Shown in pieces: positions 8,649 to 18,132 of a stretch of 64,000 nt of DNA. Position 1 is the stretch's first letter. Each line of letters starts with the position of its first letter. The DNA comes from Methylocella silvestris (GTDB lineage Bacteria; Pseudomonadota; Alphaproteobacteria; Rhizobiales; Beijerinckiaceae). The stretch covers positions 32,612 to 96,611 of the forward strand of contig NZ_PDZR01000016.1 of the NCBI RefSeq assembly GCF_002891535.1, written 5' to 3'. The position numbers and the translations under genes are program-made. The notes beneath the pieces are model-generated. The model was not told where the DNA came from. It saw only the letters and a list, made by a program, of their open reading frames with translations, and ran no database searches.

Positions 8649-9162
8649 TGAGATAGCTCCCGGAGGGTCGAGCAGGCGTCTGGGGGACGGAAAGGCTGCT
8701 CTATCTTGTTGATTTGAAATCGAGTTCGACTTTGCGGCCGGAACTTTCGGGTTGCAGGCGAAGGACTGTCGTCGCGTCGCGCGGAGGGCCTTGAGTGCGC
8801 GCGGAGGGGAAAGATGCATGGCGGCGCGGGTTTGACAAGGTCCAACCGTAATCTTATCTCTCCGGAGCGGCCCGAAGGATGCGCTGCGGCTTGCCCGTCG
8901 CCGAGGCGGCGAGCGGGCGAATCCATAGGCGCCGGCCGTCATGGCGTATCCGGCAAGCGCCTCGCGGCGCTCTGTTGAAGAGGCCGCGTTAAGCGAAATT
9001 TCCCGCAAGGCTGCTGCCGAGGCGCCCGCGTCGCGGCGAGAGATGGTAAATTGCGGCTCCAGGCGATGTCTTCCGCCGTGGTTGAAATAGAATTGAACGC
9101 GCGGCGGGGCGAGATTCAGGCTGAAGGCCGCTTCTCCCGTCGCCAGGAAAGGTTATTTGAAT
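8649..9162. other. Divergent ppiC-secA intergenic region
   Basis: About 510 bases without a gene that I can support. It must hold the promoters of both divergent genes; one plus-strand candidate is listed separately at 8832-8860. Confidence 0.5.
8832..8860 (+). promoter_or_regulatory. Candidate sigma-70 promoter for secA
   Basis: TTGACA at 8832-8837 matches the -35 consensus perfectly. After 17 bases, TATCTC at 8855-8860 is a weak -10 candidate. It points toward secA, leaving a leader of about 300 bases. Confidence 0.45.
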
Positions 9163-12009
9163 ATGCTGGGCTCCTTCGCAAAGAAGATTTTCGGATCGGC
9201 GAATGAACGCCGGCTGAAGAGCTACCGGCCAAAAGTCACGGCGATCAACGCGCTCGAGCCTGAATGGTTGAAGCTCAGCGACGCAGAGCTCGCCGCCAAG
9301 ACCGTCGCCTTCCGCGAGGAGCTCGCCAAAGGCAAAAGCCTCGACGATCTGCTGGTTCCGGCCTTCGCCACCGTGCGCGAGGCGGCCCGCCGCGTGCTCG
9401 GCCAGCGCCATTTCGACGTGCAGCTGATCGGCGGCATGGTGCTGCATGAAGGGGCCATCGCCGAGATGCGCACCGGCGAGGGCAAGACCCTCGTCGCGAC
9501 GCTCGCGACCTATCTCAACGCGCTCGCCGGCAAGGGCGTTCATGTCATCACCGTGAACGACTATCTCGCCCGCCGCGATGCGGAATGGATGGGGCGCGTC
9601 TACCAGTTCCTTGGGCTGACCACCGGCATCATCGTGCATGGCGTCGACGATGGGGAGCGCGCCCGCTCCTACGCCGCCGACATCACTTATGGCACCAACA
9701 ACGAATTCGGCTTCGACTATCTGCGCGACAATATGAAATATGAGCTGTCGCAGATGGTTCAGCGCGGCCATTCCTTCGCGATCGTCGACGAAGTGGATTC
9801 GATTTTGATCGACGAGGCGCGCACGCCCTTGATCATCTCCGGCCCGTCCGACGACAAATCCGAACTCTATAATACGATCGACAAGGTCATGCCGGGGCTC
9901 CAGCCGGAGGATTTCGAGGTCGACGAAAAGCAGCGCTCGACCAACCTGACCGAGCGCGGCAACGAACATATCGAGGATCTCTTGCGCGCGGCTGGCGTCG
10001 AGATCGAAGGGTCGCTCTATGAGGCGGTCAATGTCACGATCGTCCATCACGTCAATCAGGCGCTGCGCGCGCACAAGCTGTTCCAGCGCGACAAGGACTA
10101 TATCGTCCGCAATGGCGAAGTCGTGATCATCGACGAATTCACCGGCCGCATGATGCCGGGGCGGCGCTATTCGGAAGGGCTGCATCAGGCCCTGGAAGCG
10201 AAAGAACATGTCCAGGTCCAGCCGGAAAATGTGACGCTCGCCTCGATCACCTTCCAGAATTACTTCCGCCTTTATTCCAAGCTTGCCGGCATGACCGGCA
10301 CGGCCTCGACCGAGGCGGATGAGTTCGCCGAGATCTACAAGCTCGACGTCGTCGACATTCCGACCAATCTGCCGGTCTGCCGGCTCGACGAGGACGACGA
10401 AGTCTACCGCTCCGCGGAAGAGAAACTGCGCGCCATCGTCCGCGAGATCGAGGCCGCCAACGCCAAGATGCAGCCGATGCTGGTCGGCACCACCTCGATC
10501 GAAAAATCCGAGCAGCTCGCCGAGGCGATGAAGAGCCACGGCTACAAGCAGATCGACTTCGCCGAGCCGCGCGCGCTCGACAAGCTTTACGCCGCCGCCC
10601 GCGCCGAAAAGCCGTCAAAGCTGTTTGCGGTGCTGAACGCCCGCTTCCACGAGCAGGAAGCCTATATCGTCGCCGAAGCCGGCGTTCCGGGCGCAATCAC
10701 GATTGCGACCAACATGGCCGGCCGCGGCACCGACATCAAACTCGGCGGCAATGTCGACATGCGCGTCGCGCAGGAGTGCGCCGATCTCGAGCCGGGCGAG
10801 GCGAGCGCCGCCAAGGAAGCGCAGATCCGCGCCGAGGTCGATGATTTCAAGGCCAAGGCGATCGCCGCCGGCGGTCTCTATATTATCGGCACCGAGCGGC
10901 ACGAAAGCCGCCGCATCGACAATCAGCTGCGCGGCCGCGCCGGCCGTCAGGGCGATCCGGGGCGCTCGAAATTCTTCCTGTCGCTCAAGGACGATCTGAT
11001 GCGCATTTTCGGCTCCGATCGCATGGAGTCGATGCTGGTGAAGCTCGGCCTCAAGGAAGATGAGGCGATCGTCCATTCCTGGATCAACAAGGCGCTCGAA
11101 AAAGCGCAGCAGAAGGTCGAAGCGCGCAACTTCGACATGCGCAAGAATATCCTCAAATACGACAACGTCATGAACGACCAGCGCAAGGTCGTGTTCGAGC
11201 AGCGCCGCGAGATGATGGCCAAGCCCTCGCTCGAAGAGATGATCGACGACATGCGCCAGGGCGTCGTCGATGATCTGATCGTCCGTCACATCCCGCGCGA
11301 CGCCTATCCCGAAGCCTGGGATTCCGAAGGGTTGCAGCAGGGCGTCAAGACGTCGCTGAATATCGACCTTCCCATCGTCGATTGGGCGAAGGAAGAAGGA
11401 ATCACCGAAGACGACATGCGCGAGCGGCTGCAGAAGGCCGCCGACGAGGCCTATGCCGCCCGCGTCGAACGCAACGGCGTCGACGTGACCCGCTATGTCG
11501 AAAAGCAGATCGTGCTGCAGGCGCTCGATCATCTGTGGCGCGAGCATCTGCTGACGCTCGATCATCTGCGGCAAGTGGTCGGCTGGCGCGGCATGGCGCA
11601 GCGCGACCCGCTGAACGAATATAAGTCGGAAGCCTTCCAGCTGTTCAATGAGCTGATCGCGCAGCTGCGCGAAGCGACCACCTCGCAGCTGTCGCGCATT
11701 GAAGTCGCCTTCGAGCCGCCGCCCGGCGAAAACGGCTTCTCAGGCGGAATGCAGGAGATCAGCGGGCCGACGGGCGGATCCAGCGGGCCGATGCTACAGG
11801 AGGCGTTCTCGGCCGCAGCCTTCGCCCCGCCGCCGCTCGCCCCGCTCGAATTTTCCGACGAGGCAGGCTCGACCGCAACTCTGGCGCGTCCGGCGCCATC
11901 GGCCTATGGCGACGAGCCGGCCGGCGGCTACGCCAAGGTTGGGCGCAACCAGCCCTGTCCCTGCGGCTCGGGCAAGAAATACAAGCATTGTCATGGCGCC
12001 TTGACCTGA
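9163..12009 (+). CDS. secA: Preprotein translocase ATPase SecA
   Basis: SecA drives unfolded preproteins through SecYEG. The 948-residue protein has NBD1 with [13 protein letters not shown] (Walker A) and the DEAD-type block [19 protein letters not shown], the preprotein cross-linking domain, NBD2 with [11 protein letters not shown] and [20 protein letters not shown], and the scaffold/wing region ([16 protein letters not shown]). The C-terminus keeps the zinc-binding motif [14 protein letters not shown], which contacts SecB and phospholipids. Start: ATG 9163 lies ten bases after AGGAAAGG; a TTG two codons upstream (9157) is also in frame but too close to that site. The gene is monocistronic and divergent from the PpiC gene. 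Confidence 0.97.
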   Translation: MLGSFAKKIFGSANERRLKSYRPKVTAINALEPEWLKLSDAELAAKTVAFREELAKGKSLDDLLVPAFATVREAARRVLGQRHFDVQLIGGMVLHEGAIAEMRTGEGKTLVATLATYLNALAGKGVHVITVNDYLARRDAEWMGRVYQFLGLTTGIIVHGVDDGERARSYAADITYGTNNEFGFDYLRDNMKYELSQMVQRGHSFAIVDEVDSILIDEARTPLIISGPSDDKSELYNTIDKVMPGLQPEDFEVDEKQRSTNLTERGNEHIEDLLRAAGVEIEGSLYEAVNVTIVHHVNQALRAHKLFQRDKDYIVRNGEVVIIDEFTGRMMPGRRYSEGLHQALEAKEHVQVQPENVTLASITFQNYFRLYSKLAGMTGTASTEADEFAEIYKLDVVDIPTNLPVCRLDEDDEVYRSAEEKLRAIVREIEAANAKMQPMLVGTTSIEKSEQLAEAMKSHGYKQIDFAEPRALDKLYAAARAEKPSKLFAVLNARFHEQEAYIVAEAGVPGAITIATNMAGRGTDIKLGGNVDMRVAQECADLEPGEASAAKEAQIRAEVDDFKAKAIAAGGLYIIGTERHESRRIDNQLRGRAGRQGDPGRSKFFLSLKDDLMRIFGSDRMESMLVKLGLKEDEAIVHSWINKALEKAQQKVEARNFDMRKNILKYDNVMNDQRKVVFEQRREMMAKPSLEEMIDDMRQGVVDDLIVRHIPRDAYPEAWDSEGLQQGVKTSLNIDLPIVDWAKEEGITEDDMRERLQKAADEAYAARVERNGVDVTRYVEKQIVLQALDHLWREHLLTLDHLRQVVGWRGMAQRDPLNEYKSEAFQLFNELIAQLREATTSQLSRIEVAFEPPPGENGFSGGMQEISGPTGGSSGPMLQEAFSAAAFAPPPLAPLEFSDEAGSTATLARPAPSAYGDEPAGGYAKVGRNQPCPCGSGKKYKHCHGALT

Positions 12010-12154
12010 CATTTGCGCCAATAGAGAAACGGCGCGGCGCGAGAAGCCGCTGCGGCGCTGTTCGCTACATTTGTCGCGAGATTCTTGTCCCGGCATGAAC
12101 CGAAAGTGTTGAAGGTCGGCCCCGTCGACTTTTGCCTCTTTCAGGAATTTCGCC

Positions 12155-13749
12155 GTGTCAGATCTGGCCGCTCTCGCCGACCGTCTCAACTTCGTCGCGC
12201 TTGATAACAGCGCGCTTGCGCAACTGCGCGCGCTGAGACCTCTCCTCATGGCGGAGATGCCCCGCCTGCTCGACGCCTTCTATGCGAAGATCGGCGCCTT
12301 CCCGCAGACGCGCGCGATGTTCTCGGGCCCCGCCGAGGCGGAGCGCGCCAAAGCCGCGCAGCTGCAGCATTGGGATCGAATCGCGCGCGGCGGCATAGAC
12401 GGCGCCTATATCGCCGCCGTGAAGCGCATCGGCGCGGCGCACGCCCGCATCGGCCTCGCGCCGCGCTGGTATATCGGCGGCTACAGTTTCATCATCGAAG
12501 GGCTGATCGGCGCCATTTTACGCGAGCGTTGGCCGAAGAGCCACAGGCCGTTCGGCCTTGGCGGCGCCCGCCCCGACCCTCATCAGACGGCCGCCGAGAT
12601 CGCAGCCGTCGTCAAGGCCGCGCTGCTCGACATGGATTATTCGATCTCGGTCTATATCGAAAGCTCGGAAGCGGCCCGTATGGCGGTGGAGGCGCGTATG
12701 CGGCAGACCAACGCCGCCGTGATCGCCGTCGTCGGCGACGCCCTCGGCGCACTCGCCAAAGGACGCCTGACGCATCGGATCGGCGATGTCATGCCGCCGG
12801 AATATGCGGGGCTGCGCGACGACTTCAACGCCGCCATCAGCCAGCTGCACGAGACCGTGGTGGCGATCACCGGCGCCGCACCGGAATCCGCTCGGGCACG
12901 GACGAGATCAGCACGGCCTCGGACGATCTCGCCCGCCGCGCCGAACAACAGGCCGCGGGGTTGGAGCAGACCGCTGCCGCCCTCGCTGAAATCACCGTCG
13001 CGGTGCATAGCGCGGCCGAGGCCGCAGAACGGGCCAGAAACCTCGTCGCTGAAGCGAAAGAGGACGCCGACTGCGGCGCCGCGATTATGGGCGACACCGT
13101 GCAGGCAATGGGCCGGATTGAAAAATCGGCGCAGGAAATCGGCCAGATCATCGGCGTCATCGATGAGATCGCCTTTCAGACCAATTTGCTCGCTCTGAAT
13201 GCAGGCGTCGAGGCGGCCCGCGCCGGCGAGGCGGGCAGGGGCTTTGCCGTGGTCGCCTCCGAAGTGCGCGCATTGGCGCAGCGCTGTGCGGGAGCCGCAA
13301 AGCAGATCAAATCCTTGATCGCCGCATCGTCGCAGCAGGTCGGCGCAGGCTCGTCGCTGGTGCACGACACCGGCGCCGCGCTGAGCCGTATCGGCGCAAA
13401 AGTCGGCGAGATCACCGACTCGATCGCCCGCACCGCCGGTTCGGCGAACGAACAGGCGACGGCGCTGCAGCAGGTCAACCGGGCGGTCAATCAGATGGAC
13501 CAGCTGGTGCAGCAAAACGCCGCGATGGCTCAGGAGAGCAGTTCGGCCTGCCAGGCGCTCGCCATGGAGGCCGGCCGGCTGCGCGGCATGATGGGCGGCT
13601 TCACTGTCGAGGCCGGCCAGAGCGCCGCACCGGCAGCGAAGGCTCCGTCCGGCGCCATGGTGATGATGAAAGTCGCCTCGGCGGGAGGCCGGGGCGGGGC
13701 GGCGCGCAAGCCCGCGCCGGCGTCCGGTGTCGAATCGGAGCGTTTCTAA
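12155..13749 (+). pseudogene. Globin-coupled methyl-accepting chemotaxis protein, interrupted by a one-base frameshift
   Basis: A GTG start behind AGGA opens a soluble globin-coupled sensor. Residues 1-155 are a protoglobin-type haem domain with the proximal histidine in [20 protein letters not shown] (His96). A linker leads to a HAMP-like region ([20 protein letters not shown]). At about 12880 the frame changes: the upstream frame continues into nonsense, while the -1 frame resumes exactly with [20 protein letters not shown] and the signalling tip ([38 protein letters not shown]). Restoring one base between GCA and CCGGAATCC would rebuild a continuous protein of about 531 residues. Either the gene is a recent pseudogene or the base was lost in sequencing. 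There is no membrane segment, so the intact form would be a cytoplasmic O2 or redox taxis receptor like HemAT. No che genes lie nearby. Confidence 0.85.
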
Positions 13750-13876
13750 AAAATTTGCCGGGAAGATTACCGATCCGTTACCTCCTCGTGCGGCGACGCA
13801 CAGCGAGCGGCGTAGAGCCAAAATAGTCTCTGCTCATCGGCGGCAGGAAGCGCGCCGCCCCATAGGAGAGACGATC

Positions 13877-14152
13877 ATGACCGCAGCCCGCAAAACCCTC
13901 GCCGCCGGCCTCGCCGCCGCTACCTTGAGCCTCGGCCTCGCCGCATCCGCGACGCCTGCCGCCGCCTGGGGCTATTACCATCCCTGGGGCTGGGGAGTCG
14001 GAGCCGCCGCTGCCGGCCTTGCGATCGGCGTCGCCGCCGCCGCCGCTTCTTCGCCCTATGGCTACGCCCCATCCTGCTACTTCGAGCGTCAACCGGTGGT
14101 CAACGCCTATGGCAACATTGTCGGCTACCGCCGCATCCGCGTCTGCGACTGA
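13877..14152 (+). CDS. Small exported Gly/Ala/Tyr-rich protein
   Basis: The 91-residue product starts at ATG 13877 behind AGGAGAG. Residues 1-28 are a clear signal peptide (LAAGLAAATLSLGLAASATP, AAA). The mature part is WGYYHPWGWGVG, a hydrophobic Ala/Gly stretch, then YGYAPSCYFERQPVVN and YRRIRVCD with two cysteines. Small exported proteins ending in a Cys-containing FERQPV..YG..VGYRRIRVC pattern are widespread in Rhizobiales and have no assigned function. It is followed by a good intrinsic terminator and looks monocistronic. Confidence 0.75.
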   Translation: MTAARKTLAAGLAAATLSLGLAASATPAAAWGYYHPWGWGVGAAAAGLAIGVAAAAASSPYGYAPSCYFERQPVVNAYGNIVGYRRIRVCD

Positions 14153-14190
14153 GATTTGATCAAGTCATTTGTCCGCTGGAAGCGGGCCTT

Positions 14191-14222
14191 AAACCCCGGA
14201 GCGCGCTTCCGGGGTTTTATTT
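14191..14222. terminator. Intrinsic terminator between convergent genes
   Basis: A 10-bp perfect stem (AAACCCCGGA / TCCGGGGTTT, 14191-14200 and 14208-14217) is followed by TTATTTT on the plus strand and preceded by A residues that serve as a U-run on the minus strand. It can stop transcription from both the small exported gene and the convergent membrane protein gene. Confidence 0.85.
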
Positions 14223-14233
14223 TGCGCTTCGTT

Positions 14234-15256
14234 TCAGGACACATCGGCCGGACGATCGAGACGGCGACCGGACGCCGCCGACGCCGCGGCGGCCGGATCG
14301 GCGTGCAGGACCTCCTTCAATTTGGAGCGCTCGAACAGAACGACGATCACAAGAGAAAACAGCAACGGAATGATGAGATAAAACAGGCGGAAAACGAGCA
14401 GCGCCGCCAAAACCTCGATCTGCGGCGTCGACGGCATCGCCTTGATGAAAAGAATTTCGAACACGCCGAGACCGCCCGGCGCGTTCGAGGCGAGGGCCAC
14501 CGAGAAAGAGGCAAGGAATACAGCGAGAACCACGAGGAATCCGGCGTTTCCTTCCGCCGGAAGCGCGAAATAGATAATTCCCGCCGCGCCGATCAGCTCG
14601 AGCGGCGCGGCGATCAATTGGCGGACGGCGATGTCGGGCCGCGGATATTCGATCCGAAAACCGCGAATGACGAGCGGCTTCAGCCCGAAGATGGAGCCGG
14701 CGAGATAGGTAGCGACGCAGCCAAGAAGAATGAGCCCGACGAGAAAAGCCGTGTGCGCATCGGTCAGCACGCCGGGCAGAAATCCGCCAAAGCGCGACAA
14801 AAGATGCGGGTCGAGCACGAGGACGAGCCCGCCCATCAGCATCGTGCCAAGCGCGAAGGTGAAGGAGCAAAGCGCGACGAGGACCGCCACCTGCGCGCCG
14901 CTGAGCCCCTTGGAATGATAGGCCCGATAGCGCACCATCGCGCCGGAAAACACCGTCGCGCCGATATTATGCGCCAGCGCGTAAGTGGTGAAGGAGCAGA
15001 GCGCGATGAACAGCCACGAAATATGTGTGACGCCGAGATGGCGCAGCGCGATGCGGTCGTACCAGGCGAGCGCGGCATAGGCGAGAAGGGTCGAGCCGAT
15101 CGCAAGAAGATAATGCGACGGCGGGATGGCCTTGAGCGTGCGCCAGATTTCCGGCCCGATGTGCTGCCCGCGAAATTCCCGATAGAGCAGCCATATCGAG
15201 ACGGCGACCGCGATCAGTCCGATCGCCGGCCAGACGAAATCCAGGATTCGCTTCAT
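14234..15256 (-). CDS. UPF0104 / lysylphosphatidylglycerol synthase-type integral membrane protein
   Basis: The 340-residue protein has about eight hydrophobic helices (for example FVWPAIGLIAVAVSIWLLY, LLALLVFRLFYLIIPLLFSL in related register, and AFLVGLILLGCVATYLAGSI). Family landmarks are AHNIGATVFSGAMVRYRAY, the NAPGGLGVFEILFIKAM loop and the LVFRLFYLIIPLL segment, all typical of the YbhN/UPF0104 flippase-like domain that also forms the membrane half of MprF. There is no C-terminal aminoacyl-transferase domain, so it is the stand-alone membrane form. Likely role is lipid or prenyl-linked substrate flipping; the substrate is unknown. It converges with the small exported gene across a shared terminator. 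Confidence 0.8.
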   Translation of the reverse strand: MKRILDFVWPAIGLIAVAVSIWLLYREFRGQHIGPEIWRTLKAIPPSHYLLAIGSTLLAYAALAWYDRIALRHLGVTHISWLFIALCSFTTYALAHNIGATVFSGAMVRYRAYHSKGLSGAQVAVLVALCSFTFALGTMLMGGLVLVLDPHLLSRFGGFLPGVLTDAHTAFLVGLILLGCVATYLAGSIFGLKPLVIRGFRIEYPRPDIAVRQLIAAPLELIGAAGIIYFALPAEGNAGFLVVLAVFLASFSVALASNAPGGLGVFEILFIKAMPSTPQIEVLAALLVFRLFYLIIPLLFSLVIVVLFERSKLKEVLHADPAAAASAASGRRLDRPADVS

Positions 15257-15331
15257 GACGCTCCCGACGCGACTGCGGCTCCGCGTCAGTCTTAGAGCAT
15301 GACGGCGAAAAGTGGAAACCTCGCGTCGGCC

Positions 15332-15736
15332 CTAGCCGTGGGCGGCGCGCAAGCCGAGAGATTTGTCGTCCGGCGGCGCGATCAGCTCCGCGACGCCGCC
15401 GACCGCCCGGTCGCGGGCGTCGAATCCCTGCGCCTTTTCGAGTTCGGCCAGCGTCTCCTCGAGCCGGGCGCGGGCGTCTTCAAGCTGAGTCATCAGCTCC
15501 TGCGCCGAGCGGTTCAAATTGTCGCGGCGCGCCCGGGCGGCGCGCGCATAGGTCGGATAAGCGAAATGGGCTATGTCGAAAATGCCGGCCCGTTGCTCCT
15601 CGAGATCGATTTCCTGCTCGAGTTCGCGCGCGATCCTCGAGAATTCGGCGACCATCGAATCGATCTGGGCGACGCGGCGGCGCTTTTCCTCGACCTGAAA
15701 CTTTTTGAGGCGAAGGAGTGAGTCTTGCAGCTTCAT
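15332..15736 (-). CDS. fliJ: FliJ-family flagellar export chaperone-like protein
   Basis: The 134-residue product starts MKLQDSLLRLKKFQVEEKRR and is almost entirely helical and charged, with long coiled-coil heptads (RRVAQIDSMVAEFSRIAREL; DNLNRSAQELMTQLEDARAR). The segment GIFDIAHFAYPTYARAARAR is a hallmark of the FliJ-like protein found beside ctrA in Rhizobiales. FliJ helps the FliI ATPase dock export cargo to the flagellar secretion gate. I chose ATG 15736 because the longer frame to 15880 is non-homologous. It is divergent from ctrA. No other flagellar genes are in the window. Confidence 0.8.
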   Translation of the reverse strand: MKLQDSLLRLKKFQVEEKRRRVAQIDSMVAEFSRIARELEQEIDLEEQRAGIFDIAHFAYPTYARAARARRDNLNRSAQELMTQLEDARARLEETLAELEKAQGFDARDRAVGGVAELIAPPDDKSLGLRAAHG

Positions 15737-16253
15737 GTTTGGTCCCAACCCCTGAATGCGCTCTACGCCCTCGCAGGCGCCCAACTGCGCAGCGAACCGG
15801 CAGTCAGCGTTGGCCCTGCCGCACGATCCCGCAGCGGGTTCGGCGGACGGCTGTCCATCACGGCGAGTGTGCAGCAGCAAAGTTGCCCATTCGTTACCCG
15901 CCGCAAAAGGAGGCCGTTGCGGCTAAGCCGCGAAATTTCGCGGGGGACAGCGCGCCGGTCGCCCTGATGCAAGGTCGCGAAGGCAGGCTGTAGGATAAGA
16001 TGCGCGAATCGGCTTTCGGCGGAGTGGCTTTCAACCCGGATTTTTGCCAGAAGAACCGGCCTCGATGGGCGAAATCACCGGAAATCCGAATGGTGAAGGA
16101 ATGATTTTATTAACGAATGCCCGTTAAGGTTACGAAACTCGTACCGAAGGATTAACGCCAGGCGCTGGCAGGTCCGGGCTGGCAGGTCCGGGCGAGCGGC
16201 CTCTGAACGATCTCGCGCCGGCAGGCGACCGACAGGGCAAGTGGGGACCTCAG
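15737..16253. promoter_or_regulatory. fliJ-ctrA divergent intergenic region
   Basis: About 517 bases. It contains one CcrM methylation motif (GAATC at 16006-16010), two TTAA tetramers spaced 10 apart (16111-16114 and 16125-16128) and TTAAC at 16152-16156. These could be CtrA half-sites but do not form the canonical TTAA-N7-TTAA. ctrA genes are typically autoregulated and methylation-sensitive, so this is the likely regulatory region. Confidence 0.5.
16166..16193. repeat. Perfect 14-bp tandem duplication upstream of ctrA
   Basis: TGGCAGGTCCGGGC occurs twice head to tail (16166-16179, 16180-16193), about 60 bases before the ctrA start codon. Confidence 0.9.
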
Positions 16254-16955
16254 ATGCGCGTTTTATTGATTGAAGACGACAGCGCCACCGCTCAGAGCAT
16301 TGAGTTGATGTTGAAATCCGAGAATTTCAACGTCTATGCGACGGACCTCGGCGAAGAGGGCGCCGACCTCGGCAAGCTTTATGATTATGATATCATCTTG
16401 CTTGATCTGAACCTTCCCGACATGTCCGGTTATGAAGTCCTGCGCCGGCTGCGGGTCGGCAAGGTTAAGACGCCGATTCTGATCCTTTCGGGGTTTGCCG
16501 CCATCGAGGACAAGGTGAAGGGCCTTGGCTTCGGCGCCGACGATTACCTGACCAAGCCTTTCCACAAGGACGAGCTCGTCGCCCGCATCCACGCCATCGT
16601 GCGGCGCTCGAAGGGCCATGCGCAATCGGTCATCGCGACCAGCGATCTCATCGTCAATCTCGACCAGAAGACTGTCGAGGTCGACGGCGCCCGCGTGCAT
16701 CTGACCGGCAAGGAATATCAGATGCTTGAGCTGCTCTCCCTGCGCAAGGGGACGACGCTGACCAAGGAGATGTTCCTCAATCATCTTTATGGCGGCATGG
16801 ACGAGCCCGAGCTGAAGATCATCGACGTATTCATCTGCAAATTGCGCAAGAAACTCGCCAACGCCAGCCGCGGCCGCAATTACATCGAAACGGTGTGGGG
16901 CCGGGGCTATGTGCTGCGCGAACCGCTCGACGACGAAGAGCGAATCACGGCCTGA
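16254..16955 (+). CDS. ctrA: Cell cycle response regulator CtrA
   Basis: CtrA is the master cell-cycle regulator of Alphaproteobacteria; phosphorylated CtrA binds TTAA-N7-TTAA sites, activates many genes and in some species silences the replication origin. The 233-residue protein is highly typical: [18 protein letters not shown], receiver aspartate in [18 protein letters not shown] (Asp51), the [19 protein letters not shown] linker, and an OmpR-type winged helix ([45 protein letters not shown]). It converges on chpT, which encodes its phosphotransferase, a functional pairing. The putative origin with CtrA boxes lies about 6 kb downstream. Confidence 0.97.
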   Translation: MRVLLIEDDSATAQSIELMLKSENFNVYATDLGEEGADLGKLYDYDIILLDLNLPDMSGYEVLRRLRVGKVKTPILILSGFAAIEDKVKGLGFGADDYLTKPFHKDELVARIHAIVRRSKGHAQSVIATSDLIVNLDQKTVEVDGARVHLTGKEYQMLELLSLRKGTTLTKEMFLNHLYGGMDEPELKIIDVFICKLRKKLANASRGRNYIETVWGRGYVLREPLDDEERITA

Positions 16956-16998
16956 ACTAGCGGCGCGCCTGGTAGTCATTCAGATTTAGCGACGTGCG

Positions 16999-17020
16999 GC
17001 GCCGGCTTCGCCGCCGGCGC
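16999..17020. terminator. Hairpin between convergent ctrA and chpT
   Basis: An 8-bp perfect stem (GCGCCGGC / GCCGGCGC) with a 6-base loop sits in the short gap between the two convergent genes. No U-run is present, so it is a weak terminator candidate. Confidence 0.35.
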
Positions 17021-17063
17021 GACACAGGCGAGTCGCCTCAAACCGCTTTTTCCTCGACCTTGG

Positions 17064-17756
17064 TCACGCGGCCTCGCTCCGCGCCGGAGCCGTGGGCGTC
17101 GCCTCGATCGCAACGAAATCCGCCGCCGTCTCCGCGTTAAGGCGCATACCCGCAGCCTGCGCGACGAGGGCGGCGTAATAAGGCTGGATCGCATGGGCGT
17201 CGATCGCCTCCGTCGGCGCGCCGGCAAGGATCGCCGCGGTCAAGGGGGCGAGCTTTGCGTTCTGCCCTTGCGCCGTGACCCGTATGGCGATTGACGGCTC
17301 CGTCGCGCCATCGTCACCTGCGCCCGCCGGCAAAGTCGGGGTTTCGACCGTAATCACGCCGCCGCGCGGAATGGCGGCCGCGGCGATCAGGCAAAGATTG
17401 AGGATCAGCTTGACCTTGTTCTTCGGCAGAAGGACTCGGGGCGCCCTCCAGTCGAGCCTGATCTTTGCATCCGGAAACAGGCCCCGCGCGACTTTTTCGG
17501 CATCGCCCGTGTCGATCGAGGCGCCCGCTGAGCCAGCGGCGCCGAAAGCGAGGCGACAGAACTGCAGCCGCGCCGAGGCATTTTCAGCGCTGGCGCGAAT
17601 CAGCTGCAAGGCCTCGGCGCGCATGTCGGCGTCTTTTTCGTCCTCCAGGATCTCAAGGCCATTCACAATCGCTCCGACAGGGCTGATGACGTCATGGCAG
17701 ACGCGGGAGCAGAGAAGCGCGGCGAGATCGAGGGGATCGAGTGCGATTTGCGTCAT
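17064..17756 (-). CDS. chpT: Histidine phosphotransferase ChpT
   Basis: ChpT relays phosphate from the hybrid kinase CckA to CtrA and CpdR. The 230-residue protein begins LDPLDLAALLCSRVCHDVIS and carries the phospho-accepting histidine in CSRVCHDVISPVGAIVNGLE (His21), the family signature. The rest is a degenerate HATPase-like domain (LLPKNKVKLILNLCLIAAAA; GGVITVETP) that lacks ATP-binding motifs, as in all ChpT proteins. Convergent orientation to ctrA with about 110 bases between stops. The tail ends in an Ala/Pro-rich segment. Confidence 0.9.
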   Translation of the reverse strand: MTQIALDPLDLAALLCSRVCHDVISPVGAIVNGLEILEDEKDADMRAEALQLIRASAENASARLQFCRLAFGAAGSAGASIDTGDAEKVARGLFPDAKIRLDWRAPRVLLPKNKVKLILNLCLIAAAAIPRGGVITVETPTLPAGAGDDGATEPSIAIRVTAQGQNAKLAPLTAAILAGAPTEAIDAHAIQPYYAALVAQAAGMRLNAETAADFVAIEATPTAPARSEAA

Positions 17757-17945
17757 GGGTGCCTGTATCGTTCAAGGCCGCCCGGCCGGCGCGCGGCGCA
17801 GCGAGCTTACGGGCGGCAACTTAATAAATTATAGTCTCATGTCAGGCTAGGGCGGCGTCGCCACGCGGCGGCCATTGTAAGCGAATCCAGCGATTCTTTC
17901 GGTCTGGTCGCACGAACACCAAATCGTCGCCCTTAGGGGATTATA

Positions 17946-17970
17946 ATAACTGACGGATTTGCTCAGTTAT
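17946..17970. promoter_or_regulatory. Perfect 8-bp dyad ATAACTGA-N9-TCAGTTAT
   Basis: Both arms are identical complements with a 9-base spacer (arms 17946-17953 and 17963-17970). It lies midway in an AT-rich divergent promoter region and has no downstream U-run, so an operator is more likely than a terminator. Confidence 0.5.
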
Positions 17971-18114
17971 CTCTCGGCAAATTTCATAATTCACATTATT
18001 TGACACGATCTGCCTGTGGCCGGATCGAAATACCCAACCGGGCGTTTTTTCCCTGGGCGGCGAACCTTCGAATTGGAACGGCAGCTTTCGACAAGCGCAT
18101 TTTTAATCGTCAGA

Positions 18115-18130
18115 TGTAAAGAGATTTACA
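18115..18130. promoter_or_regulatory. Palindrome TGTAAA-N4-TTTACA immediately before the scfR start codon
   Basis: A perfect 6+6 dyad ends two bases before the ATG at 18133. Its position would let a bound protein block initiation; the HTH regulator encoded just downstream is the natural candidate (autoregulation), which is inference. Confidence 0.5.
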
Positions 18131-18132
18131 AA

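Larger units (their letters stand above)
17757..18132. promoter_or_regulatory. Divergent chpT-scfR region, AT-rich
   Basis: About 375 bases of AT-rich sequence without a gene. It holds two notable dyads, listed separately, and several TTGAC-like and TATAAT-like words, so it probably carries both divergent promoters. Confidence 0.5.

Noticed and set aside
8989..10539. 516-codon minus-strand frame across the secA 5' half
   Set aside because: It is an antisense shadow of secA produced by high third-position GC; its translation is low-complexity and the sense frame is certain.
12370..13749. A separate MCP gene starting inside the globin-sensor gene
   Set aside because: Its first 170 codons overlap the globin domain in another frame and translate to Arg-rich nonsense; only the part after 12880 is real, as the continuation of the broken gene.
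16111..16128. CtrA box upstream of ctrA
   Set aside because: The two TTAA words are 10 bases apart rather than 7, so this is not a canonical site; kept only as possible half-sites.
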